NCBI RefSeq assembly: GCF_025133575.1
Contig: NZ_CP104011.1
Coordinates: 5,526,965-5,590,964, forward strand
Direction of reading: 5' to 3'
Origin: Pseudomonas sp. GCEP-101
Lineage (GTDB): Bacteria; Pseudomonadota; Gammaproteobacteria; Pseudomonadales; Pseudomonadaceae
DNA length: 64,000 nucleotides
Position numbers and translations under genes: made by a program. Shown here in pieces: positions 33,687 to 42,125 of the stretch; the first letter of the stretch is position 1, and the number at the start of each line of letters is the position of its first letter. Under the pieces are notes generated by a model. That model was not told where the DNA came from. It did no database searches and saw only the letters and a program-made list of their open reading frames with translations.

Positions 33687-35587
33687 TGGCCGTGAAGGAC
33701 CTCGCCGACATCCAGGCGCTCGAGGGCGTGCCGCTGGCGCAGCGCGGGCTGCCGGCCAGCACCTACGAGGCGCTGCGCCGCTGCGCCAGCGAACACGGCC
33801 GCTCGACGGCGCTGAGCTTCTTCCTCGAGGCGAAGCACTTCCGCCACACCCACGACTGGACCTACGCCGAGCTGTTCGCCGACATCACCCGCGCCGCCAA
33901 CGCCTTCCACAGCCTGGGCCTCGGTGCCAGGGACGTGGTCGCCTTCCTGTTGCCGAACCTGCCGGAAACCCACTTCGTCATCTGGGGCGGCGAGGCGGCC
34001 GGCGTCGTGCTGGCGATCAACCCGCTGCTGGAAGCACCGCAGATCGCCGACCTGCTGCGCGCCGCCAACGCGCGCATCGTGGTGACCCTGGCGCCGACGC
34101 CGGGCAGCGACCTGTGGCCGAAGCTCGCCAGCCAGCTCGATGGCCTGCCCAGCGTGCGCGACGTGGTCTGGGTGAGCATGGCGCCCTATGTGGGCACCCT
34201 GCCGGGTCTCGCGCTGCGCTGGATGGCACGGCGCGAGCGCAGCCGGCACAAGCGCCTGCAACTTCACGACCTGCGCCAGCTGATGCGCCGCGAAAGCGCC
34301 GAGCGGCTGAAGAGCGGCCGGCAGATTCGCGCCGAGGAACCCTCCTCCTACTTCTGCACCGGCGGCACCACGGGCCTGCCGAAGATCGCCCGCCGCAGCC
34401 ACGGCTCGGAAGTCTTCAACGCCTGGGCCATGGCCGCCAACCTGCAGCCGCGCGAGGCCGGGCAGGTGATCTTCTGCGGCCTGCCGCTGTTCCACGTCAA
34501 CGGCCAGCTGGTCACCGGCCTGATGCCCTGGACCCACGGCGACCGGGTGATCATCGGCACGCCCCAGGGGTACCGCGGCGACGGGGTGATCGCGAACTTC
34601 TGGGCCATGGTCGAGCACTTCGGAATCCAGTTCTTCTCCGGCGTGCCGACGGTCTATTCCGCCCTGCTGCAACAGCCCACGGCGGGCCACGACCTGTCCA
34701 GCCTGCAGTATGCGTTGTGCGGTGCGGCACCGATGCCGGTGGAGCTGTTCCGCGAGTTCGAGCGCAGGGTGGGCGTGCGCATCCTGGAGGGCTACGGGCT
34801 CACCGAGGGCGCCTGCGTGTCGTCGAGCAACCCGCCCGCCGGCGAGCGCCCCATCGGCTCCATCGGCCTGCGCCTGGCCTACCAGGGCATGCGCGCGGTG
34901 ATCCTCGACGACCAGGGCGCGTACCTGCGTGACGCCGAGGCCGACGAAGTCGGCGTGATTGCCATCCACGGCCCGAACGTGTTCCTGGGCTACCTGGACG
35001 AGAACCACAACAAGGGCCTGTGGATCGACATCGACGGGCAGCGCTGGCTGAACACCGGCGACCTGGGACGACAGGACGCCGACGGCTACTTCTGGCTCAC
35101 CGGGCGCAAGAAGGAACTGATCATCCGCGGCGGGCACAACATCGACCCGAAACAGATCGAGGAGGCGCTCCAGGCGCATCCGGCGGTGGCGCTGGTTGCG
35201 GCCGTCGGCAGCCCGGACCCGCACGCCGGCGAGATACCGGTGGCCTACGTGCAGCTCGCCGCCGGCCAGCGCGCCGAGGGCAGCGAGCTGCTGGCCTTTG
35301 CCAACCAGCGGATCAGCGAGCGAGCCGCGGTGCCCAAGCGCATCGAGATCCTCGACGCCCTGCCCGTCACGCCGGTGGGCAAGATCTTCAAGCCGGCCCT
35401 GCAACAGCGGGAAATCGCCCGCGTGATCCACCAGGAAGCGGACAACCAGGGCCTGCCCGGCGTCGCCGTGGAGGTGGTGCAGGACGCTCGCCGCGGGCTG
35501 GTGGCGCAGGTGCGTGCCGGTGCCGGACGCGAGGCGCTGGCCCGCGCACTGGGACGCTACAGCTTCGCGGTGGACTGGCACGGCTGA
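33686..35587 (+). CDS. AMP-dependent acyl-CoA synthetase/ligase
   Basis: A 633-residue ANL-family enzyme whose ATG overlaps the stop of the FAH gene by one base (TGATG). The P-loop CTGGTTGLPK is at residues 224-233; later motifs are YGLTEGACVSSSN, TGDLGRQDADGYFWLTGRKKELII and PVTPVGKIFKP, the last with the catalytic Lys. It would activate a carboxylic acid as its CoA thioester, feeding beta-oxidation of a side chain or of a ring-cleavage acid. The fused ~60-residue C-terminal tail after the PVGK motif is longer than in most members. Confidence 0.88.
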   Translation: MAVKDLADIQALEGVPLAQRGLPASTYEALRRCASEHGRSTALSFFLEAKHFRHTHDWTYAELFADITRAANAFHSLGLGARDVVAFLLPNLPETHFVIWGGEAAGVVLAINPLLEAPQIADLLRAANARIVVTLAPTPGSDLWPKLASQLDGLPSVRDVVWVSMAPYVGTLPGLALRWMARRERSRHKRLQLHDLRQLMRRESAERLKSGRQIRAEEPSSYFCTGGTTGLPKIARRSHGSEVFNAWAMAANLQPREAGQVIFCGLPLFHVNGQLVTGLMPWTHGDRVIIGTPQGYRGDGVIANFWAMVEHFGIQFFSGVPTVYSALLQQPTAGHDLSSLQYALCGAAPMPVELFREFERRVGVRILEGYGLTEGACVSSSNPPAGERPIGSIGLRLAYQGMRAVILDDQGAYLRDAEADEVGVIAIHGPNVFLGYLDENHNKGLWIDIDGQRWLNTGDLGRQDADGYFWLTGRKKELIIRGGHNIDPKQIEEALQAHPAVALVAAVGSPDPHAGEIPVAYVQLAAGQRAEGSELLAFANQRISERAAVPKRIEILDALPVTPVGKIFKPALQQREIARVIHQEADNQGLPGVAVEVVQDARRGLVAQVRAGAGREALARALGRYSFAVDWHG

Positions 35588-35647
35588 CCCCTGGCGCCAC
35601 ACGCACAACGCTCGCACCCGAAACAACAATAAGACGAAGGAAGTGCC

Positions 35648-36664
35648 ATGCGAACCCGATTGCCACGAGCCCTTGCCCTGCTGCTCGTCCTCGCCCTGCC
35701 CGGCTGCGAACGCATCCAGCAGGCCGCGCTGGATGCGATGGTGCGCGACCAGACCGACCGGTCCCTGCTGCAGGCCGGCTCAGGCCTGCGCGTGATTCTC
35801 TGCGGCACCGGCTCGCCGCAGGTGAATGCCACCCGTGGGCTGGCCTGCACCCTGGTCGCCGCCGGGGGCCGGCTGTTCCTCTTCGACGCCGGCGAGAACG
35901 CCATGCGCAACCTGGAGCGCAGCCATGTGCCGGTCGAGGCGCTTTCCCAGGTGTTCATCACCCATTGGCATTCGGACCACTTCAACGGCCTCGGCGCGCT
36001 GATCAACCACAGCTGGATCAATGGCCGGCAAACTCCCTTCCTGGTCTACGGCCCACCCGGTGTCGAGCAGGTCGTCGAGGGACTGGCCATGGCCTATGCC
36101 GCGGACGCCACCTACCGCAGCGCCCACGCCCTGCCGACGACGCCGCGCCAGCTGGCCTTCGCCGAGCCTCGCCGGGTGGAGATTGCCGAGGGCACGGAAT
36201 CGGTGCGCGTCTACGACCAGGCCGGGGTCACCATCGACGCCTACCGGGTCGACCATCGCCCCGTGGAACCGGCCTATGGCTATGTGCTGCGCTACCAGGG
36301 CAAGAAGCTCTTCATCAGCGGCGATACCCGCGTCAGCGAGCGCTACCTCGATGCCCTGCAGGACGCCGACCTGGTGGTGCACGAGGCGATCAATACGCAG
36401 CTGATCCACCAGGGCGCCGCCGCCCTCGCCCGCACCGGCCAGCCAGTTCGCGGCGAGCAGGCGCTGCGGGTGCTCGACTACCACGCCGACACGCTCGAAC
36501 TGGCGCGCCTGGTCCAGCGAGCGGGCGTGCGTCACCTGGTGCTCACCCACCTGATTCCCGCCCCGGACAACGTCCTCACCCGGCGCCTGTTCGTCAGCGG
36601 CATGGCCGATGAGTATTCGGGCGAGATCACGCTCGGGGAGGATGCCCTCGACCTGAGCCTCTAG
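35648..36664 (+). CDS. MBL-fold metallo-hydrolase lipoprotein
   Basis: A 338-residue protein with a lipoprotein signal (LALLLVLALPGC, lipidated Cys20) and a metallo-beta-lactamase domain resembling RNase Z/arylsulfatase types: THWHSDH (His106, His108, Asp110, His111), KLFISGDTRVS, and HLVLTHLIPAP. The lipobox places it in the envelope, so it is not an RNA enzyme. It may hydrolyse an ester or lactone of the locus's substrate before uptake. It is the fourth enzyme gene of the rightward arm. Confidence 0.82.
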   Translation: MRTRLPRALALLLVLALPGCERIQQAALDAMVRDQTDRSLLQAGSGLRVILCGTGSPQVNATRGLACTLVAAGGRLFLFDAGENAMRNLERSHVPVEALSQVFITHWHSDHFNGLGALINHSWINGRQTPFLVYGPPGVEQVVEGLAMAYAADATYRSAHALPTTPRQLAFAEPRRVEIAEGTESVRVYDQAGVTIDAYRVDHRPVEPAYGYVLRYQGKKLFISGDTRVSERYLDALQDADLVVHEAINTQLIHQGAAALARTGQPVRGEQALRVLDYHADTLELARLVQRAGVRHLVLTHLIPAPDNVLTRRLFVSGMADEYSGEITLGEDALDLSL

Positions 36665-36778
36665 CGCCTCCACGCCACCACCTTCAGCAACTGGCCTGCG
36701 CCACGCGGGCCAGCGGGGACCCGCTGTGCCCGAAAAAGGGCCGGCAGACGACAGAACAACAACAAGAGGTCGTGTCAG

Positions 36779-38629
36779 ATGAACCGCAGATTACCCGCCT
36801 TGCGTCTTCTCGCGTTACCCGCCGCCATCGCTCTGGCCCTGTACGGCGCCGGCGCGCAGGCGTTCACTTTCTCCCTCGGCGAGATCGAGGGACAGTTCGA
36901 CTCCAGCCTGTCGGTCGGCGCCAGCTGGGCCATGCGCAACGCCGACGCCGGCCTGCTGCACAGCGCAAGCTCCGACGACGGCAAGCGCAACTTCCGCGAA
37001 GGCGAGACCTTCTCCAAGGTGTTCAAGGGCATCCACGACCTGGAGCTGAAGTACGGCGACAGCGGCGCCTTCGTCCGCGGCAAGTACTGGTACGACTTCA
37101 AGCTCAAGGACGACGACCTGCACTTCCGAAACATCGACGACCACGGCCGCGAGGAAGGCGCCAAGGCGTCCGGCGCCGAGTTCCTCGATGCCTTCCTCTA
37201 CCACAACTACAGCATCGGCGACCTGCCCGGCACCGTGCGCCTGGGCAAGCAGGTGGTGAGCTGGGGCGAGAGCACCTTCATCCAGGGCGGCATCAATGCC
37301 ATCAACCCCATCGACGTCGCGGCCTTCCGCCGGCCAGGGTCGGAGATCAAGGAAGGCCTGATCCCGGTGAACATGTTCTACGTCTCGCAGAACTTCAGCG
37401 ATCACCTCTCCGCCGAGGCCTTCTACCAGTTGCAGTGGCAGAAGACGGTGATCGACAACTGCGGCACCTTCTTCTCCACCACCGATGTCATGGCCGACGG
37501 CTGCAACGGCCTGGCGGCGGGCCCGGTGATCAACCAGAACGCGCTGGCCGTGCAGGCGCTCGCGCCGCTGGGGGTGAACCTCACCGACGAGGGCATCGTC
37601 ATTCCCCGCGGCAAGGACCGCGAGGCGCGCGACGGCGGCCAGTGGGGGACGGCGCTGCGCTGGTTCGCCCCGGAGCTGGACAGCGAATTCGCCGGATACT
37701 TCATCAACTACCACAGCCGCCAACCCTACCTCAGCGTACGCGGCGGGCCGCACATCGCCGACCTCGGCTTCGCCCCGCAGCTGTGCGGCAACCTCGGCCT
37801 GCCCAACGGTCTCTGCGGCGCGGTAATGGGCAGCAGCGCCGGCCAGCAGCTCACCCAGGCCTACCGCCTGGGCAGCGCGCAATACTTCGCCGACTACCCC
37901 GAGGATATCCAGCTCTATGGCCTGAGCTTCAGCACCAGCCTGCCCACCGGCACCACCCTGGCCGGGGAGATCAGCTACCGGCCGAACATGCCGGTACAGA
38001 TCAACCCGGTGGACGTGGTCACCGCCACCCTGGGCATCCCCGCGCTCACCCCGGTGTACGGCGATGCGCCAGCCCCAGCCAACGACGCGATCCTCAAGGG
38101 CTATCGGCGCAAGGAGGTGACCCAGGCGCAGGTCACCGCCACGCACTTCTTCGACCAGGTGATGGGCGCCGACCGCCTGACCCTGATCGGCGAGGTCGGC
38201 CTGACCCACGTCGGCGGCCTGGGCGGGAAGGATGAACTGCGCTACGGCCGCAGCCCGGTGTTCGGCCAGGGGGCGCTGTACCCGGACAACAGCCTGTGTA
38301 CCGGCAACAGCGCGACGCCGCAGTACTGCAACGATTCCGGCTTCGTCACCAGCAACGCCTGGGGTTACCAGGCGCGCGCCATCTGGGAGTACGCCGACCT
38401 CATCGACGGCGCCACCGTGCGCCCCAACCTGGCCTGGTCCCACGACGTCCACGGCTACGCCCCGGAGCCGGGGTTCAACCAGGGCGCGCGGGCGATCAGC
38501 GTCGGCGTCGATGGCACCTACCTCAACACCTACAACATGAGCCTTTCCTACACGAACTTCTTCGGTGGCGATTACAACGTGAACACCGACCGGGACTTCG
38601 TGGCCCTGAGCCTTGGCGTGTCGTTCTAA
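36779..38629 (+). CDS. DUF1302 outer-membrane beta-barrel-like protein
   Basis: A 616-residue protein with a signal peptide (cleavage near residue 28, AGAQA-F). It has alternating amphipathic segments and an aromatic C-terminal end (FVALSLGVSF) typical of outer-membrane barrels. DUF1302 and DUF1329 proteins form a conserved pair in loci for degradation of hydrophobic compounds such as steroids and terpenoids, often with an RND/MMPL transporter. None is seen here. It is 13 bp upstream of the DUF1329 gene. Its likely role is substrate passage across or binding at the outer membrane. Confidence 0.88.
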   Translation: MNRRLPALRLLALPAAIALALYGAGAQAFTFSLGEIEGQFDSSLSVGASWAMRNADAGLLHSASSDDGKRNFREGETFSKVFKGIHDLELKYGDSGAFVRGKYWYDFKLKDDDLHFRNIDDHGREEGAKASGAEFLDAFLYHNYSIGDLPGTVRLGKQVVSWGESTFIQGGINAINPIDVAAFRRPGSEIKEGLIPVNMFYVSQNFSDHLSAEAFYQLQWQKTVIDNCGTFFSTTDVMADGCNGLAAGPVINQNALAVQALAPLGVNLTDEGIVIPRGKDREARDGGQWGTALRWFAPELDSEFAGYFINYHSRQPYLSVRGGPHIADLGFAPQLCGNLGLPNGLCGAVMGSSAGQQLTQAYRLGSAQYFADYPEDIQLYGLSFSTSLPTGTTLAGEISYRPNMPVQINPVDVVTATLGIPALTPVYGDAPAPANDAILKGYRRKEVTQAQVTATHFFDQVMGADRLTLIGEVGLTHVGGLGGKDELRYGRSPVFGQGALYPDNSLCTGNSATPQYCNDSGFVTSNAWGYQARAIWEYADLIDGATVRPNLAWSHDVHGYAPEPGFNQGARAISVGVDGTYLNTYNMSLSYTNFFGGDYNVNTDRDFVALSLGVSF

Positions 38630-38642
38630 GCGGAGAAAACCC

Positions 38643-39998
38643 ATGAACCAGAAACTTGCGTGCGCATCCCTGCTGCTCCTCGCCCTGCCCTTCAGCCTGC
38701 AGGCCGCCGTTCCGGAGTCCGAAGCGGCGAAACTGGGCAGCAGCCTCACCCCCCTGGGCGCGGAACGCGCCGGCAACGCCGACGGCAGCATCCCCGCCTG
38801 GGACGGCGGCCTGCCCACCAACGCCGGTAGCCGCGGCGCCGACGGCCGCCTGAGCGACCCCTTCGCCGCCGACAAGCCGCTGTTCACCATCACCGCACAG
38901 AACAGGGCGCAGTACGCGGCGAACCTCACCCCCGGCCAGCAGGCGATGCTCCAGCGCTACCCGGACTACCACCTCACCGTCTACCCCACGCACCGTTCGG
39001 CGACCTACCCCGCCAGCGTGCTGCAGGCGGTGGCCGGCAATGCGCGGCGCGCCAGCCTCGCGGAGGGCGGCAACGGCCTGAAGGACTTCCAGACGGCGAT
39101 CCCCTTCCCCATCCCGCAGAGTGGCATCGAGGCCCTGTGGAACCACATCACCCGCTACCGGGGCGGCAGCGCCCAGCGCCTGCACGTGCAGGCGACGCCC
39201 ACCGCCAACGGCACCTACACGCCCACCTACTTCCAGCAGCAGTTCAGCTACCGCGACCAGCTCACCGACTACAGCCCGGACAAGGACAACAACGTCCTCT
39301 TCTACTTCAAGCAACTGGTCACTGCGCCCGCGCGCCTGGCGGGCGATGTGGTGCTGGTCCACGAGACCCTCGACCAGGTCCGCGAGCCGCGCATGGCCTG
39401 GATCTACAACGCCGGCCAGCGACGCGTGCGGCGCGCCCCGCAGATCGCCTACGACGGCCCCTACCCGGCCTCGGACGGCCTGCGCGTGGCGGACAACCTG
39501 GACATGTTCAACGGAGCGCCGGACCGCTACGAGTGGAAGCTGCTGGGCAAGAAGGAAATCTACGTGCCGTACAACACCTTCGCGCTCGACTCCACCACCC
39601 ACCGCTACGACGACCTGATCAAGCCCGGCCACCTCAACCAGGACCTGGTGCGCTACGAGAAGCACCGCGTCTGGCAAGTGGAAGGCACCCTGCGCGCCGG
39701 CGAGCGGCACATCTACGCACGCCGCGTGCTGTTCCTCGACGAGGACACCTGGCAGGCCGTGCTCGTCGACCATTACGACGGCCGTGGCACCCTCTGGCGC
39801 GTCGGCGAAAGCTTCATGACGCCGCTGTACGACAAGCAGATCCCCTGGCTGGGCGTGGAAGCGATCTACGACCTCATCAATGGCCGCTACCTGGTGTCAG
39901 GCCTGACGAACCAGGAAAAGTCCCAGGTGGAATTCGGCGTGAAGGCGAGCAGCGTCGACTACACGCCGACCGCCCTTCGCAATGCCGGGATTCGCTGA
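38643..39998 (+). CDS. DUF1329 periplasmic protein
   Basis: A 451-residue secreted protein (signal peptide cleaved near residue 21, LQA-AVPE). The opening AKLGSSLTPLGAERAGNADGSIPAWDGGL is the hallmark of DUF1329, and the fold is LolA/LolB-like by family knowledge. The start at 38643 follows the DUF1302 stop by 13 bp. With DUF1302 it may ferry a hydrophobic substrate through the periplasm. It is the last gene of the rightward arm. Confidence 0.9.
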   Translation: MNQKLACASLLLLALPFSLQAAVPESEAAKLGSSLTPLGAERAGNADGSIPAWDGGLPTNAGSRGADGRLSDPFAADKPLFTITAQNRAQYAANLTPGQQAMLQRYPDYHLTVYPTHRSATYPASVLQAVAGNARRASLAEGGNGLKDFQTAIPFPIPQSGIEALWNHITRYRGGSAQRLHVQATPTANGTYTPTYFQQQFSYRDQLTDYSPDKDNNVLFYFKQLVTAPARLAGDVVLVHETLDQVREPRMAWIYNAGQRRVRRAPQIAYDGPYPASDGLRVADNLDMFNGAPDRYEWKLLGKKEIYVPYNTFALDSTTHRYDDLIKPGHLNQDLVRYEKHRVWQVEGTLRAGERHIYARRVLFLDEDTWQAVLVDHYDGRGTLWRVGESFMTPLYDKQIPWLGVEAIYDLINGRYLVSGLTNQEKSQVEFGVKASSVDYTPTALRNAGIR

Positions 39999-40089
39999 TC
40001 CGGCGTCGCCGGCGATACGTGGGCAGGCTGCGCTCTGCCCGCGTTGGCAGGCGACGCCAGCGGGCGTACCGAACCGTGGGAGAAGCGTG

Positions 40090-40320
40090 ATGGAGTGTTA
40101 CGTCTGCAGAGCGCCGGCCACCTGCTTTCCAGCCGGCCACCTGCTGCGGGTGGTCTGCGCCCGCTGCGGTCCGTACCGGATTTCGCAGGGTTCGATCCAG
40201 CTGTTCGCCGCCGGCGCGTGCGTGGACGTCGAGCGGACCCAGCGCTGGATCAGGAGCTACGTGGGCAACACGGACCTGCCGCTGCTCTCGGTCAACATCG
40301 TGCGGATTCGGCTGCGCTGA
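40090..40320 (+). CDS. Small Cys-rich hypothetical protein (zinc-ribbon-like)
   Basis: A 76-residue protein starting MECYVCRAPATCF. Two CxxC pairs (CYVC at 3-6 and CARC at about 23-26) could bind zinc, like a minimal zinc ribbon, followed by a basic half (TQRWIRSYVGNTDLPLLSV). The ATG at 40090 follows GAAGCG weakly. I recognise no named family. It sits alone between the DUF1329 gene and the convergent DJ-1 gene. It could be a small regulatory or DNA-binding protein. Confidence 0.6.
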   Translation: MECYVCRAPATCFPAGHLLRVVCARCGPYRISQGSIQLFAAGACVDVERTQRWIRSYVGNTDLPLLSVNIVRIRLR

Positions 40321-40451
40321 AGGCGCCACGCGAAGGCAACGGCAGCGTTCACGCCTTCGAAGGGGCATGGACGCCACGCTGTTCGGTTACCTCGGGTTGA
40401 CCGGCAACCGAACCTTCAATCATGGCCCCACGGCCAGCACGTCGGCTGGCG

Positions 40452-41141
40452 TCAGGCGCTCAAAACCGAAATGACCCGTTTGGCCGTGACCTTGGCGGAC
40501 TGGGGGTTCTGCCCCGTCACCAGGCGCCCGTCGACCACCGCCTTGGGCGTGAAGGGCACCAGCGCTTTTTCGAACCGGGCGCCACGTCGTTTCATTTCGT
40601 CCTCGGCGTTGTAGGGCACCTGCTTGGCCACGCCGGCCAGGATCTCCTCCATCCAGGTAAAGCCGGTGACGCGTCGCCCTGCGACGAGCAACGCGCCGTC
40701 AGACAGGCGGGTGTTCAGGAGGCCGCAGTAGCCGTGGCAGACGGAGGCGACGACGCCGCCGTGCTCGTAGACCTCGCGGGTGAGTCGCTGCAGGCCCGCG
40801 TCATCGGGGTAGTCGTACATCACGGCATGGCCGCCGGTGAAGTAGATGGCATCGAAATCCTTGCCGTGGAGCGCCTCCGGCGAAGCCGTGTTGGCGAGCA
40901 GCGCCATGCGGGCCGGGTCGGCCAACCAGCCCTTGGCCGATGCATCGGCGTTCGGCCATTTCAGGGAGCGGGGCTCCAGCGGGACTTCCCCGCCCTTGGG
41001 GCTGACCAGCTGCTGCTCGTAGCCCTGGGCAGCGAAAAGATCGTAGGCGTGCGACAGCTCCGATAGCCACAGCCCGGTGGGCTCGGCGGGGTTATCGAAG
41101 TGAGCCACGTTGGAGACGACATGGAGAATACGACGGGGCAT
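40452..41141 (-). CDS. DJ-1/PfpI family protein (class I glutamine amidotransferase-like)
   Basis: A 229-residue protein of the Hsp31-like branch. The nucleophile elbow VASVCHGYCGLL gives Cys135 with His136, and FTGGHAVMYDYP carries the conserved glycine turn. Members act as chaperone/glyoxalase-type or stress proteins. It is the last of a three-gene leftward operon behind a promoter resembling MerR-family targets. A role in detoxifying reactive carbonyls is a reasonable inference, not proven. Confidence 0.87.
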   Translation of the reverse strand: MPRRILHVVSNVAHFDNPAEPTGLWLSELSHAYDLFAAQGYEQQLVSPKGGEVPLEPRSLKWPNADASAKGWLADPARMALLANTASPEALHGKDFDAIYFTGGHAVMYDYPDDAGLQRLTREVYEHGGVVASVCHGYCGLLNTRLSDGALLVAGRRVTGFTWMEEILAGVAKQVPYNAEDEMKRRGARFEKALVPFTPKAVVDGRLVTGQNPQSAKVTAKRVISVLSA

Positions 41142-41154
41142 GGCGGCCTCCCTT

Positions 41155-42093
41155 TCAAACGTGATTGCGGCGGGACTCGGCCAACATCTGCTCGAGCCCT
41201 TGGCGATAGGTGGTCACCTGGAACTGCGGGAAGCGCTGCTTGAACTTGCCCGAGTCGAACAGGTTGTCGTGGGCATAGCGCGGCAGCAGCTCGCGAAGTT
41301 CACGTACCTGGCGGGAGACGAGGCCCAAGGCCACCAACGTCCACTTGCCGAGCACCTGATGGGACGGTTCACGGCCGACCTGTTCGCAGGCCAGCGCGAC
41401 GAGCTCCCGGTAGGTCAGGCGAGCGTCGTCGCAGGGCAGGTGCCAGGTCTGCCCGAAGGCGTCCGCCGCATTGCCCAGCGCCGCCAGCGCACGGCTGGCA
41501 TCCGGCGTCCAGATGAGCGTGCGGCGGGTGTCGTCGCGCACCGGTACGCGGGCCGTCTGGCCGGCGTTGATCCGGTCGATGACCAGGGTGTTGGTAATGC
41601 TCTGCGTCTTGCCGGGACCGTAGAATTCCGGCGCGCGACCGATGAGCACGGGGATCTCGCCCCGCGCCATCTCCTCCAGCACCATCGATGCCATCGCCGC
41701 ACGCACCCTGCCCTTGCGCCCAACGGGGGCGAACTCGGTGGCCTCCGTCAACAGGCGATCATCCTGCGGGTACATGTAGGTATTGTCGAAGTAGACGAAC
41801 CTGGCCTTCGCTGCCCGGGTCGCCTCCAGGGCATTCCTCAGCATGGTCGGGAACTGCTCCTCCCACAGCTGCGTATCGGGCGGCAGGCCCGCCGTGAAGT
41901 AGACGATGCGGCTGCCCTCCACCGCCCTGGCGGTCTGGCCGGCATCGAGCAGGTCGGCCGTCACCAGGGCGTCGGCATCGTTGACCTTGCGGGGGTTGCG
42001 GCTCACCAGGCGCAGGTCGGTCGTGTAGGCACGGTTCAGCTCCCGCGCCAGTTCCACCGCAATCTGGCCGGTGGCGCCCAAGATGGTCTGCAT
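41155..42093 (-). CDS. NmrA/NAD(P)-dependent epimerase-like oxidoreductase
   Basis: A 312-residue SDR-fold protein with an N-terminal TILGATGQIAVELAREL nucleotide-binding loop (GATGQI) and an extended-SDR pattern (YFDNTYMYP, APEFYGPG) in which the usual YxxxK is not obvious. It probably binds NAD(P)H to reduce or isomerise a small molecule, or senses redox state. It is 32 bp from the acetoacetate-decarboxylase-like gene upstream and 13 bp from the DJ-1 gene downstream. Confidence 0.83.
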   Translation of the reverse strand: MQTILGATGQIAVELARELNRAYTTDLRLVSRNPRKVNDADALVTADLLDAGQTARAVEGSRIVYFTAGLPPDTQLWEEQFPTMLRNALEATRAAKARFVYFDNTYMYPQDDRLLTEATEFAPVGRKGRVRAAMASMVLEEMARGEIPVLIGRAPEFYGPGKTQSITNTLVIDRINAGQTARVPVRDDTRRTLIWTPDASRALAALGNAADAFGQTWHLPCDDARLTYRELVALACEQVGREPSHQVLGKWTLVALGLVSRQVRELRELLPRYAHDNLFDSGKFKQRFPQFQVTTYRQGLEQMLAESRRNHV

Positions 42094-42125
42094 GCGTTCT
42101 CCTCATTCGGCCGGGCCGGCCCCGC

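Noticed and set aside
33320..35629. 769-codon open frame antisense to the CoA ligase and FAH genes
   Set aside because: No recognisable domain; the plus strand carries all motifs of two enzymes.
40021..40040. GGGCAG/CTGCCC hairpin after the DUF1329 gene as a terminator
   Set aside because: Six-bp stem, eight-nt loop and no T-run; too weak to call.
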